A stretch of 64,000 nucleotides of DNA, from NCBI GenBank assembly GCA_044221445.1, contig JBGAPF010000001.1, positions 248,001-312,000 on the forward strand, in the 5' to 3' direction. This DNA comes from JBDHTS01 sp044221445 (lineage in GTDB: Bacteria > Pseudomonadota > Alphaproteobacteria > Micavibrionales > Micavibrionaceae). The translations under genes were made by a program, and so were the position numbers. How positions within the stretch are numbered: the first letter of the stretch is position 1; each line of letters begins with the position of its first letter. The notes beneath the pieces were generated by a model that ran no database searches, had not been told where the DNA came from, and worked only from the letters and a program-made list of their open reading frames with translations. Below, piece after piece: positions 1 through 7,981 of the stretch.

Positions 1-1369
1 CCATCGCCAGCACAGACGTGATCCAGGACAGCGTGTTCTGGACGTTGCGCTGGCCCTGCGCCTTCGCCAGCGGGGCGCGGTAATCAAGCTGGACATAACG
101 ACCGTCGAGCGCGATGTCCGGCACCTCGCCGCGCCGGCGCAGCATCGCGAAGGCGCGCTTGACGAGCGGGGTCAAAAGTTCGGACTGGAGACGGCCATAA
201 GTCGCGCCCAGCAGCATCGCCATTTCGCCCGACCGTTCCAGCACTTCCGTCGCCGTCATGCGAGGGCTGGCGACCGGCGCGAGCCGATCCACCATCAGGG
301 CATGGCGGATGCGGGCGCGCAGGTCTTCCAGCACGAGCTGCGAAATATCGAAACGACCCGGCATATCAAGCGCTTTTAATCCTTCCGAACCAACGGCTTT
401 CGGAATGATGCTGCCAGGTTTCAGTTCGATGGTGGCGGGGTTCAGGACGCCGTCGTCATCCGCCTGCCAGATCCCGGTAACGGCGATGGACGCGTTTTTC
501 AAAATCAGCTCGACCACCTTATTGGCGGTCTTGATATCCGGCAGCGCCTTCATCACCGGCGAACGGCCATAGATTTCCCCCGGCGATTTCAGCCAGCGGA
601 ACGCGATCAGCGGCGTGTCGTTCAGCTGCATCTGTTTCAGCACGACCGGCGTGCTGTCCTGCAGGATCGCGATATAGGAGAATGCCGCCGCCTCCGTGGG
701 CAGGATGCTCTCCAGCACATCGAAGGTGGCCTGGGCGTCCTTCATGCCGTCACGCAGCACGCTAGAAGGCAGCGTGGCCATCGGATAGCGGCTTTTCAGC
801 TGCGTCAGCGTCAGCTTAGAGGAGCGGAACGCACCGTCGAGCAGGCCATGCGCCCCCTCCTCCAGCACCACCTGGTTCAGAGGGATCGAGGAAAAGCGGA
901 AGGCGGAAAAGGCGCCCGGCTCGGCTTCGTCGATATAAAGCGCAGCCGTTCCGCCGACGATCAGGTCGAGATAGGCCTGATGGATCTCGACGATAAAATT
1001 GGACCGGTCGAAATGCGCCTGCAATGTCCGGCCCGCCTGTTCAAGGGCGGGGGCGAGCGCCGCGGCCTCGGATGGCGACAAATCCGGGCCGGGCTTCAGG
1101 CCGAACCATTGCGTCCAAGGCGGCGTCAGGTTGCCCATAAGGCTGGCGGCCAGCATCTCTACGGCATCGAGGGCGGTGGCGTCGAACAGCCTGTCGCCCT
1201 TGCGTTCGCCTGGGTTGGAAAAACCGCCGAAATCGTTGCGCTGGGGCAGCGCGTATTCATAGGCTTCCTGCCACAGCGATTCCCAGTTGCGGCGGCGGCC
1301 CTGCGCGATGCGATACCGGCGCAGGACGGCGTCGGCCAGCATCGCGCTGTCCGGTTCATGATCGTTCAT
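1..1369 (-). CDS. Phage portal (head-to-tail connector) protein, T7/podovirus type, C-terminus cut by window edge
   Basis: The minus-strand frame opens at an ATG at 1369 and stays open to the window edge (about 456 codons seen). I translated it by hand. It begins MNDHEPDSAM, has an early aromatic-rich segment (NWESLWQEAYEYALPQ), then a middle containing FRWLKSPGEIYGRSPVMKA and a late segment ELLTPLVKRAFAMLRRRG. This order is typical of the podoviral head-tail connector family (Pfam Head-tail_con), the dodecameric ring through which DNA enters the capsid. The gene lies 4 bases after a small gene in the same direction. No premature stop is seen, so it is not obviously decayed. Neighbouring terminase or capsid genes, if any, lie outside the window, so prophage or isolated remnant cannot be decided. 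Confidence 0.85.
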   Translation of the reverse strand, partial: MNDHEPDSAMLADAVLRRYRIAQGRRRNWESLWQEAYEYALPQRNDFGGFSNPGERKGDRLFDATALDAVEMLAASLMGNLTPPWTQWFGLKPGPDLSPSEAAALAPALEQAGRTLQAHFDRSNFIVEIHQAYLDLIVGGTAALYIDEAEPGAFSAFRFSSIPLNQVVLEEGAHGLLDGAFRSSKLTLTQLKSRYPMATLPSSVLRDGMKDAQATFDVLESILPTEAAAFSYIAILQDSTPVVLKQMQLNDTPLIAFRWLKSPGEIYGRSPVMKALPDIKTANKVVELILKNASIAVTGIWQADDDGVLNPATIELKPGSIIPKAVGSEGLKALDMPGRFDISQLVLEDLRARIRHALMVDRLAPVASPRMTATEVLERSGEMAMLLGATYGRLQSELLTPLVKRAFAMLRRRGEVPDIALDGRYVQLDYRAPLAKAQGQRNVQNTLSWITSVLAM

Positions 1370-1373
1370 GGAT

Positions 1374-1667
1374 TCACTCCCCTAAAAGTGTTTTACGGTT
1401 GGAGGCGGAGGTGGTGTTGCCGAGGACGCCGCGAAAACCGGTCAGTACCGTGCTGAGCACGCCGCGGCTGCGTTCGAGCAGATTGGCCTGGCGGGCGGCC
1501 TGGGGCGTTGGCGCATCGGTCGTCGTTGAAGGGACCGATGTCTCGGCGGGCGCCGGGGCCGGGTTAGAGGCCGGCGCCGTTATCGGCGCGGGAATATACT
1601 GCACCGTCGGAACGTATACAGTCTGAGGCGCGGATGGGGCTTTCGGCCTTGAAGTCAGGCTTCCCAT
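1374..1667 (-). CDS. Small Pro/Ala-rich phage-associated protein
   Basis: A 97-residue protein starting MGSLTSRPKAP, chosen because AAGGAG sits just upstream of this ATG; a longer open frame to 1814 lacks such a site. The first two thirds are proline-, alanine- and threonine-rich and look disordered; the C-terminal third (LLERSRGVLSTVLTGFRGVLG) is predicted amphipathic. It ends 4 bases before the portal gene start, implying translational coupling. I know no function. The position directly before a podoviral portal suggests a minor structural or packaging-linked protein, which is inference. Confidence 0.6.
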   Translation of the reverse strand: MGSLTSRPKAPSAPQTVYVPTVQYIPAPITAPASNPAPAPAETSVPSTTTDAPTPQAARQANLLERSRGVLSTVLTGFRGVLGNTTSASNRKTLLGE

Positions 1668-1722
1668 TGTGGTTCTCCTTATGTTTTCTGAATGCCTCTT
1701 CCTTTCGGGGAGGCTGATGCGT

Positions 1723-2202
1723 TTAATGAATGGCGACATTCTGTAAAGACAACCAGGCGCACCCCTCGTCCTTTCTTTCCGTCCGGCGGGCAGAGGGCAG
1801 CGATACGTTGGCAAGGCGCCTGTACAACTGCCAGGGAGTCAGGACGCGCATGTCATGAATGCCCAGCACGCGCTTCACAGTCTCCACGCACGTAAAGGGC
1901 AAAAACGGCGCGGGTTTCATGCGTTCGCGCCGGACAGGCGCCGCGACCACCTTATGCCCCCTGCTGCGCAGCCACGCAGGCAGGTCGAAATCGACGGGCG
2001 CGTTATGCACCTGCACGTCCATGTGGTTGAGCAGCGGATCGACCGAGATCCAGTGCGTCCCGTCGTTCAGCAGCACGAAACAATGGCGGAAGCCCGGCTT
2101 CAGCCAGCGCAGCCACGGCCAGTCGGCCTGGCCCGTGAAAACGACGAACGCCTTCAGAACGGTTTCGGGGTTTTCCTGTCTTTGTTCGATGGAATGGTTC
2201 AT
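1723..2202 (-). CDS. Hypothetical protein of the phage block
   Basis: A 159-residue protein starting MNHSIEQRQE. The ATG overlaps the stop of the preceding gene as ATGA, so the two are translationally coupled. The middle contains FRHCFVLLNDGTHWISVDPL and a later TCVETVKRVLGI. A His near an Asn/Asp pair plus a Cys later resembles the layout of small papain/NlpC-like proteins, but the order of residues is not convincing and I do not assign it. No signal peptide or membrane segment is visible. It lies in the same operon as the portal gene. Confidence 0.6.
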   Translation of the reverse strand: MNHSIEQRQENPETVLKAFVVFTGQADWPWLRWLKPGFRHCFVLLNDGTHWISVDPLLNHMDVQVHNAPVDFDLPAWLRSRGHKVVAAPVRRERMKPAPFLPFTCVETVKRVLGIHDMRVLTPWQLYRRLANVSLPSARRTERKDEGCAWLSLQNVAIH

Positions 2203-2612
2203 TCTGCGGCCTCCGGAAAAGGTATGACATTGGGCAGGAACGGCTTGCGGACGATGCCCTTGCGTTCGAGGACGGCTTCTATCCTTTGCAGGGCTTCAAT
2301 CCATAATTTGTAGGCCCGGCCCTCTTTGATGCGGCGCGGATCCGGGGGCATCTGGCGCCGTCCGTAATGGCGCAGCACCAGAAGGTGGTCCATCTGCAAA
2401 CGCCTGTGGCGGTATAATCGATCCAGGACTTTTAAAATGTCCGTCGGTTCGCAGGGACGGGCGACCAGGCCGAGCCCCATGGCGACGCGCGCCCCCTCGT
2501 TGCGCGCCTGCTGGGCCTGGATAAACCAGAACCAGGCCTGCTCCACACTGTCGAACGGTTCGGCGAAGCGCTCGCTGACCGGTTTCGGGGTATATCTGTC
2601 TTTGATCGTCAT
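2199..2612 (-). CDS. Hypothetical protein, first gene of the phage block
   Basis: About 137 residues from the ATG at 2612 (MTIKDRYTPK); a GTG four codons upstream at 2624 is an alternative start. The sequence is Arg-rich and helical with VEQAWFWFIQAQQARNEGAR, a Cys-Glu-Pro-Thr turn, and LDRLYRHRRLQMDHL followed by LRHYGRRQMPPDPR. It could bind nucleic acid, which is inference from its charge. It is the promoter-proximal gene of the minus-strand phage operon and faces the S24 repressor across an intergenic region carrying an SOS-type box. Confidence 0.6.
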   Translation of the reverse strand: MTIKDRYTPKPVSERFAEPFDSVEQAWFWFIQAQQARNEGARVAMGLGLVARPCEPTDILKVLDRLYRHRRLQMDHLLVLRHYGRRQMPPDPRRIKEGRAYKLWIEALQRIEAVLERKGIVRKPFLPNVIPFPEAAE

Positions 2613-2652
2613 CTCGGTGCCCACACATTTTGTTCTTGTTTTAAACGCAGAT

Positions 2653-2667
2653 GTTCGCTATATGTTC
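2653..2667. promoter_or_regulatory. LexA (SOS) box, alphaproteobacterial GTTC-N7-GTTC type
   Basis: GTTC at 2653-2656 and GTTC at 2664-2667 are separated by exactly seven bases, the direct-repeat form bound by alphaproteobacterial LexA. The site lies in the 147-base divergent region between the phage operon and the S24 repressor gene. Further TGTTCTT copies occur at 2631-2637, 2663-2669 and 2716-2722, and may be extra operator half-sites for LexA or for the neighbouring repressor. Confidence 0.6.
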
Positions 2668-2759
2668 TTAACCATGAGGCAATAAAAATAGGAAGTCAAG
2701 AGATTTTTAGGAATATGTTCTTATTTACGATGGTATGATTTTAGTGGGATTGTAGTCCT

Positions 2760-3410
2760 ATGTTTACGCACGCAGATATATGGCGGGCTATCGACCGTCT
2801 GGCGGCCCACGCGGGCTACTCGGCTTCGGGGCTGGCAAAGAAGGCGGGGCTCGACCCCACCACCTTTAACAAGAGCAAGCGCACCAGCGCCGAGGGCAAG
2901 CCGCGCTGGCCCTCGACGGAAAGCATTGCCAAGATCCTGTCCGTCACGGGGATCGCCATGACCGATTTCATGGGCATGATCGAGGACCTGGCCGCCAACC
3001 CCCGCCGCGCCACGCGTGTCATCCCGATCATCGGCCTGGCCCAGGCCGGCCGCGACGGGTTTTTCGACGATGCCGGATATCCAGCGGGCGAAGGCTGGGA
3101 CGAAGCCGCCTTCCCTGAATATGACAGCACCGTGGACGATGCGCATATCTTCGCGCTGGAAGTCAGCGGCGATTCGATGGCCCCGCTCTACCGCGACGGC
3201 GATATCATCGTCGTCGCGCCGGGAGCGCCCGTGCGCAAGGGCGACCGCGTTGTGGTGCGGACCAAGCGCGGCGAGGTCATGGCGAAGGAACTGCTGAAAC
3301 AGACGGCGTCGAAGGTCGAACTCCATTCCCTGAACCCAGACCACGACGGACGCGTTTTCAAGCCGCAGGACATCACCTGGATGGCGCGCATCGTCTGGGT
3401 GAGCCAATGA
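2760..3410 (+). CDS. HTH-S24 (LexA/CI-like) transcriptional repressor
   Basis: 216 residues. The N-terminal 75 residues form a helix-turn-helix (SASGLAKKAGLDPTTFNKS). The C-terminal half is an S24 autoproteolytic domain: putative Ala-Gly cleavage site at residues 96-97 (GLAQAG), nucleophile Ser139 in SGDSMAP, and general-base Lys176 in VMAKEL. Proteins of this family repress phage or stress genes and cleave themselves upon RecA activation. It diverges from the phage operon, with a LexA-type box between them, so it is likely the repressor of that block and possibly self-regulated. The catalytic residues look intact. Confidence 0.85.
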   Translation: MFTHADIWRAIDRLAAHAGYSASGLAKKAGLDPTTFNKSKRTSAEGKPRWPSTESIAKILSVTGIAMTDFMGMIEDLAANPRRATRVIPIIGLAQAGRDGFFDDAGYPAGEGWDEAAFPEYDSTVDDAHIFALEVSGDSMAPLYRDGDIIVVAPGAPVRKGDRVVVRTKRGEVMAKELLKQTASKVELHSLNPDHDGRVFKPQDITWMARIVWVSQ

Positions 3411-3493
3411 GCGCAGGTCATTATCGACGCCATCCCGGAATGACGTTGTTTTTTCTCCTGTAAACGAAACAATCTCACGAAGAAGAACGGACC

Positions 3494-4141
3494 ATGACCG
3501 ACACTGACGAAGCCGCCCGCATCCTCCTTTCCACCCGCTCCGTTCTATTTAACGCGCGGGAGCCGTTCACGTTCACATCGGGACGGAAAAGCCCGGTTTA
3601 CGTGGATTGCCGCCGCCTCATCTCCTTTCCTGCGGAGCGTAGCCGGCTGATGGACATGGGCGCGGCGATCCTTAGAAAAGAAGCAGGCCGCATCGATTAC
3701 GTGGCAGGCGGCGAAACGGCGGGCATCCCCTACGCCGCCTTTATCGCCGAGCGCCTGAACGCGCCGATGCTCTATGTCCGCAAAAAACCGAAAGGGTTCG
3801 GCCGCAACGCCCAGATCGAGGGCTTCATGGACGAGGACGGCAGGCGCGTCGTCCTGATCGAAGACCTGCAGACCGACGGCGGCTCGAAAAAAGTATTTAT
3901 CGACGCCCTGCGCGCCGCTGGCGCGGTGGTGGAGCATGCCTTCGTCGTGTTCCATTACGGCATCTTCCCCGCCAGCGAGGACAATATGAAAGCGATGGGC
4001 GTGAAACTGCATGCGCTCTGCACCTGGTGGGACGTGCTGAAAGCCGCGCGCGCGGGTACGGAGTACGACGCGGCCACGCTCGACGCCATCGAAGCTTTCC
4101 TGCGCGACCCCGATGGCTGGGCAGCCCGGGCGGCCTCATGA
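3494..4141 (+). CDS. pyrE: Orotate phosphoribosyltransferase
   Basis: 215 residues. It transfers phosphoribose from PRPP to orotate, giving OMP in pyrimidine synthesis. The PRPP-binding signature appears as VVLIEDLQTDGGSK, a close match to the usual VEDL.TDGGSK. An N-terminal FTFTSGRKSPVYVDCR segment and YVRKKPKGFGR, carrying the catalytic-loop lysines, are also typical. Length is normal for the family. The stop overlaps the ATG of nadK as ATGA, so pyrimidine synthesis and NADP supply are translationally linked here. Confidence 0.95.
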   Translation: MTDTDEAARILLSTRSVLFNAREPFTFTSGRKSPVYVDCRRLISFPAERSRLMDMGAAILRKEAGRIDYVAGGETAGIPYAAFIAERLNAPMLYVRKKPKGFGRNAQIEGFMDEDGRRVVLIEDLQTDGGSKKVFIDALRAAGAVVEHAFVVFHYGIFPASEDNMKAMGVKLHALCTWWDVLKAARAGTEYDAATLDAIEAFLRDPDGWAARAAS

Positions 4142-4896
4142 AAATCCATTTTCATCCCGCCGACACAGACGAAGGCCGCGCGGCGCTGAAAGAACTGACA
4201 TCCGCCTGCGGTCAGGCGACCCCCGAAGACGCGGATATCATCGTGGCGCTGGGCGGCGACGGCACGCTTCTGGAGGCATTGCACGAATATTATACGCTGA
4301 AAAAACCGTTTTACGGCATGAACAAGGGGTCGGTCGGTTTTCTGCTCAACCCTTACCGCACTGCCAGTCTGTCCGAACGGCTGGCGAAAGCGGACAAGGT
4401 GACCCTGCACCCCTTGCGCATGACGGCACGGACGGAAGGCGGCGAAACCGTCGAGGCCATCGCGTTCAATGAAGTCTCTCTCCTCCGCCAGCAGCACAAC
4501 GCGGCGAAGATCAGCATCACCGTCGACGGCGTGGAGAGGCTGGAGGAACTGGTCTGCGACGGCGTGCTGGTGGCGACGCCCGCGGGCAGCACGGCCTATA
4601 ACCTCTCCGCCCACGGCCCTATCCTGCCCCTGAAATCCAATGTGCTGGCGATCACGCCGATCAGCGCCTTCCGCCCCCGCCGCTGGCGCGGCGCTGTTCT
4701 GCCGAGCCATGTCGCTATACGCTTCGATATCCGCGAGGGCGGCAAACGCCCGGTCAGTTCCACCGCCGATTTCACGGAAGTCCGCAACATCAAATCGGTG
4801 GAAGTGCGGCAATCCGAATCCATCGGTATCGACTTGCTGTTTGACCCCGACCACACGCTGGAGGAACGGATGATCAAGGAACAGTTTCTGCCTTAA
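4138..4896 (+). CDS. nadK: NAD kinase
   Basis: 252 residues from the ATG at 4138, which overlaps the pyrE stop; a longer frame starting upstream at 4027 lies inside pyrE and is rejected. The enzyme phosphorylates NAD to NADP in the cytoplasm. The GGDGTLLEAL motif holds the catalytic Asp, and CDGVLVATPAGSTAYNLSAHGP is the conserved NAD-binding stretch. NE-S of the family appears as FNEVSLLRQ. Length matches the compact alphaproteobacterial form. After the gene the base composition drops and an accessory region begins. Confidence 0.93.
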   Translation: MKIHFHPADTDEGRAALKELTSACGQATPEDADIIVALGGDGTLLEALHEYYTLKKPFYGMNKGSVGFLLNPYRTASLSERLAKADKVTLHPLRMTARTEGGETVEAIAFNEVSLLRQQHNAAKISITVDGVERLEELVCDGVLVATPAGSTAYNLSAHGPILPLKSNVLAITPISAFRPRRWRGAVLPSHVAIRFDIREGGKRPVSSTADFTEVRNIKSVEVRQSESIGIDLLFDPDHTLEERMIKEQFLP

Positions 4897-4948
4897 ATAT
4901 TATGAAAATTTATTGACGCTTCAGGCTAAGCACGGTATTTTCGTAACG

Positions 4949-5770
4949 ATGGAAATTAAAGTTCTTTTCGGCAATTTGTGTCAGGGGCTGCTTTATCGAG
5001 GCCGCGATGAACATGGCGCGGATCGGTTCGACGGCTATGCACCAAAGCGCTATGCTGAGAGTATTGCCCTTTTTCAACCCGATCTCATGCTTTGTGCCGA
5101 AGTCCTCATGGATGAAAACGGGAACAGTGAGATGGCCGGTATGTTGGCCGACCATCTGAATTTATCGCACATCTTAAATCATGTTGGCGGTCCTGCCTGG
5201 GAAGAAGCTGTGATCGGCAAGCATTACGGATTATCTATCTTATCACGTTACCCGTTGACCGATTACGAAGTCGTATCCCTGCCCAACCCGAATTTGGAAT
5301 TTCGCCAGCCTAATGGTGAAGTTTGGCAATCCCATGATAAATACGTGCAGAAAGCTGCAGTCAATCTGCCGAATGGTGAAACAGTTCGCTGCTTTAACCT
5401 ACATTCCTATCCCTTTCACCGGTTCGGGCGATCCATAGCAGATCCCGAATTTTCAGTCTGGCGCGATAAATTGGCGGAGACTCTCCTATGTAATGAAGGC
5501 CAAAAGCTTATTGGTGCCGGAGATTTCAATAACAAGAATGTTCCGATTGAAAGCATTTTAGAAAACGCATTTGCAACTGGGCGTCTGAAGAATGCCGTGC
5601 CGAATACGGCTCAATCGGTCAGGCTTGCCGATGAAAGCCGCGCGGAAGACTATCGACAAAAAACCATCGATTACATTTTATGTTCACAGGATTTTTCAGT
5701 GACTGACAAAGCGGTTCTTTACGGACATTCCGATCATCCCATGCTCCTGGCCACGCTACGGATAGGCTAG
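4949..5770 (+). CDS. Endonuclease/exonuclease/phosphatase (EEP) family protein
   Basis: 273 residues from ATG 4949 (MEIKVLFGNLCQG); a TTG at 4913 is an alternative start. EEP-fold landmarks are present in order: GNLCQG, the metal-binding Glu in LMLCAEVL, YGLSILSRYPL, the catalytic His in NLHSYPFHR, GDFNNKN, and a C-terminal SDHPML. These enzymes hydrolyse phosphodiester or phosphomonoester bonds in DNA, RNA, inositides or other substrates; the target cannot be told. No signal peptide, so cytosolic. Base composition is AT-richer than pyrE and nadK, suggesting it belongs to an acquired segment that runs to 7747. Confidence 0.8.
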   Translation: MEIKVLFGNLCQGLLYRGRDEHGADRFDGYAPKRYAESIALFQPDLMLCAEVLMDENGNSEMAGMLADHLNLSHILNHVGGPAWEEAVIGKHYGLSILSRYPLTDYEVVSLPNPNLEFRQPNGEVWQSHDKYVQKAAVNLPNGETVRCFNLHSYPFHRFGRSIADPEFSVWRDKLAETLLCNEGQKLIGAGDFNNKNVPIESILENAFATGRLKNAVPNTAQSVRLADESRAEDYRQKTIDYILCSQDFSVTDKAVLYGHSDHPMLLATLRIG

Positions 5771-5801
5771 AACTCAAAATTAGCGCACCGCTCTCCTGAC
5801 A

Positions 5802-6419
5802 CTATTTTTGACTGGCCATATGCCACAGCAGCACGGACGCCGCCGTGCGATGGGGGGCGAAGCGTTTTCCTTCCTTCTGGGTGCGCTTTTCGTCCGGGCG
5901 CTTTTTTATGTTGAGATAGCGGCGCAGCCCTTCCTGGATGCCGAGATCGCCTGAAGGCCAGATATCGGGCCGGGCGAGAGAGAACATCAGATACATATGC
6001 GCGCTCCAGCGCCCGAACCCTTTGAGCGCCGTGATCGACTCATGCACCGCCTCGTCCGTCATGACGTTCAACGCGTCGGGATCGAACGTCCCGGCCAGAA
6101 CAGCCTCCGACATGCCGTGGATGTATTTTATTTTAGGGCGGCTGAGTCCGAACGCACGCATCTGGTCTTCGCTTAAGGCAAGCATGGCGGACGGGCTGAC
6201 ATCCGTCATGCCCGCCTGCATCTTGGCCCAGATCGACCGGGCCGCCGATGTCGAAACCTGCTGCCCCAGCACGATACGGACCATGGAGGCATACCCGCCG
6301 GGCGTATACGACCAGGCCAGAGATTCCGGCGCCACGCCCAGTGTGCTGAAAACAGGATCCTTGCGAAGGAGATGGTCCATGCCCTCGCGGATGTGCGGAA
6401 CTTCGTAGAGATATTGCAT
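5802..6419 (-). CDS. DNA-3-methyladenine glycosylase II-like (HhH-GPD) protein
   Basis: 205 residues. The helix-hairpin-helix is ALKGFGRWSAHMY, followed by the GPD strand WPSGDLGIQ with the catalytic Asp, as in AlkA. The upstream segment MVRIVLGQQVSTSAARSIW is the usual substrate-pocket helix. Such enzymes remove alkylated bases such as 3-methyladenine. The C-terminus ends RTAASVLLWHMA, a standard closing helix, so the protein is complete. It converges on the EEP gene (31-base gap) and diverges from the RAP-domain gene. Substrate range is unknown. Confidence 0.88.
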   Translation of the reverse strand: MQYLYEVPHIREGMDHLLRKDPVFSTLGVAPESLAWSYTPGGYASMVRIVLGQQVSTSAARSIWAKMQAGMTDVSPSAMLALSEDQMRAFGLSRPKIKYIHGMSEAVLAGTFDPDALNVMTDEAVHESITALKGFGRWSAHMYLMFSLARPDIWPSGDLGIQEGLRRYLNIKKRPDEKRTQKEGKRFAPHRTAASVLLWHMASQK

Positions 6420-6493
6420 CGAAAACCTGCGTTTAAGCCATCATTTGACAGATTATAAGCGCTATTGTAATCATCCTTTCAAAGGATTGCCAT

Positions 6494-7747
6494 ATGCCAA
6501 GCAGAAGACAAAAAACGCGCGACGAAATATTTCGTTACAATAACCGCAAAAAGCTTGTTTACGCGCACGAAAAAGCTGCAAATCTTCAAAGAACGCCTTC
6601 AGATCGTCAGAAGCACGATTCAATGGGATATTTCTATGGTTTATCCAGCCAGAATGTCCATCTAGATGAACTTTGTAAGCAGTTGAAAACGGTCATGGCA
6701 TTCGATCTTACGCCGCAACAACTCGTTATCGTTCTTCATCATACAGCCAGGACGTTAAAAGAATACGACATTGCAAAAAACAGACTTTTAACACTTCTGG
6801 GCGATCATTTAAGTTGTTGGGAGGAAAAGGCTGTTCCTAAAATCTGTGATTTCGACGAGAAGCAGATTAGTTCTACACTATGGTCGTTATCCGCACTTCG
6901 TGTGTTTCCATCGAAATTTCTTTGGAATGAAATAGAAGACAGGCTCGATACGTTCACCAGTCTTGCGCCATTAAACTTTATCAGCATTCTCCCCGCTTTG
7001 GTTTCTTTAGGTCAAAAGCCATCAAGAGAGTTTATCGGCAAAGCCGCAGAGTACGATCCGAGAGATTTCAGCATCCATACAAGAAGCAAGATTCTATGGA
7101 CTTTGGCTGTCATAAGCGCCATCACAGATGATATGTCTTTCAGGTCAATCGCCCGGACTTACCATCGCCATTGCGCTGGAGAACCGCCAAACAATGCTGT
7201 GATGAAACAAATTGCCGATGCCGCCTCATGGTTTGATTTTGGTCCCTCCGATATTCCTGAAGAAAAGGCAAAAATTTCATCTTCGCAATTACGTCTGTGC
7301 CAGGTATTCGCCCGGGCAGGACTCCTGTCATCAAGAGAAGGGGGATGGATTTCCGAACTAGGTCATAATGTCGATTATGCTTTTTATGCGGGACCGCAGC
7401 TTTTTTTGATTGAACTGGATGGCCCGCATCATTTTAACAGTACGTATGAAGGGCATATTGCAGGGTATAATGGCGGCACATTTCTGCAGTCAGCGCTCAT
7501 TCAAAAATATGCACCCGAAGCTATTATCATCCGAATACGATATCCTGAAAAATATGAACTTATCGGCAATCCGGACTCTCTTGAAGCAATGATGCTTGAA
7601 AGCATTCAGGCCGGTCCGGGCGCTTATGAAACGTTCGGCAGGCAGGACGGCTCGATCGGGCTGAAGCCACATCTACCGGGCCGGGATACAGGCGTTGTGT
7701 CCACCCCGGCCAGGCATATAAAAGCCCTGACCAGACTGGAAGCCTAG
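6494..7747 (+). CDS. Helical-repeat protein with C-terminal RAP domain (OPR/FASTK-like)
   Basis: 417 residues, no signal peptide. A basic N-terminus (1-45) leads to an alpha-helical repeat region (about 60-250) with segments such as ISSTLWSLSALRVFPSKFLW and SKILWTLAVISA, resembling the LWALAKLG-type octotricopeptide/FASTK repeats. Residues about 285-365 form a RAP domain: the signature IELDGPHHF (306-314), then NGGTFLQSALIQKY and IIIRIRYPEKYEL. RAP has a restriction-endonuclease-like fold and sits at the C-terminus of RNA-binding proteins acting in mitochondria and chloroplasts; bacterial members are uncommon. RNA binding or processing is inferred. The gene is AT-richer than its flanks, consistent with transfer. 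It overlaps the end of purS by four bases, tail to tail. Confidence 0.75.
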   Translation: MPSRRQKTRDEIFRYNNRKKLVYAHEKAANLQRTPSDRQKHDSMGYFYGLSSQNVHLDELCKQLKTVMAFDLTPQQLVIVLHHTARTLKEYDIAKNRLLTLLGDHLSCWEEKAVPKICDFDEKQISSTLWSLSALRVFPSKFLWNEIEDRLDTFTSLAPLNFISILPALVSLGQKPSREFIGKAAEYDPRDFSIHTRSKILWTLAVISAITDDMSFRSIARTYHRHCAGEPPNNAVMKQIADAASWFDFGPSDIPEEKAKISSSQLRLCQVFARAGLLSSREGGWISELGHNVDYAFYAGPQLFLIELDGPHHFNSTYEGHIAGYNGGTFLQSALIQKYAPEAIIIRIRYPEKYELIGNPDSLEAMMLESIQAGPGAYETFGRQDGSIGLKPHLPGRDTGVVSTPARHIKALTRLEA

Positions 7748-7977
7748 GCGACCTCGATCCGGTAATCCTCGATCACCGGGTTGGCCAGAAGCTTTTCACA
7801 CATCTCGGCGATACGTTTCTTGTCGGTGCCGTCAGCGACTTCGAGTTCAATCATTTTTCCCTGCCGGACATCTCCGGTGATTTCGCCGAAGCCCATTCCC
7901 TGCAGCGCATGGCCGATAGCTTTGCCTTGAGGATCGAGGACGCCTTTTTTCAACGTGATGTGGACGATGGCTTTCAT
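7744..7977 (-). CDS. purS: Phosphoribosylformylglycinamidine synthase, PurS subunit
   Basis: 77 residues, the normal PurS length. It reads MKAIVHITLKKGVLDPQGKA, then GFGEITGDVRQGKMIEL and ends with NPVIEDYRIEV, all typical of PurS. PurS is a small dimeric bridge between PurL and PurQ in the FGAM synthase complex of the purine pathway. It is encoded 4 bases downstream of purC on the minus strand, so the two form an operon. purQ and purL lie nearby on the opposite strand, a rearrangement of the usual purC-purS-purQ-purL order of alphaproteobacteria. Confidence 0.93.
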   Translation of the reverse strand: MKAIVHITLKKGVLDPQGKAIGHALQGMGFGEITGDVRQGKMIELEVADGTDKKRIAEMCEKLLANPVIEDYRIEVA

Positions 7978-7981
7978 GTCC

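Noticed and set aside
1..3410. Complete prophage
   Set aside because: Only a portal gene, small genes and a repressor are visible; no integrase, attachment site, terminase or lysis gene within the window.
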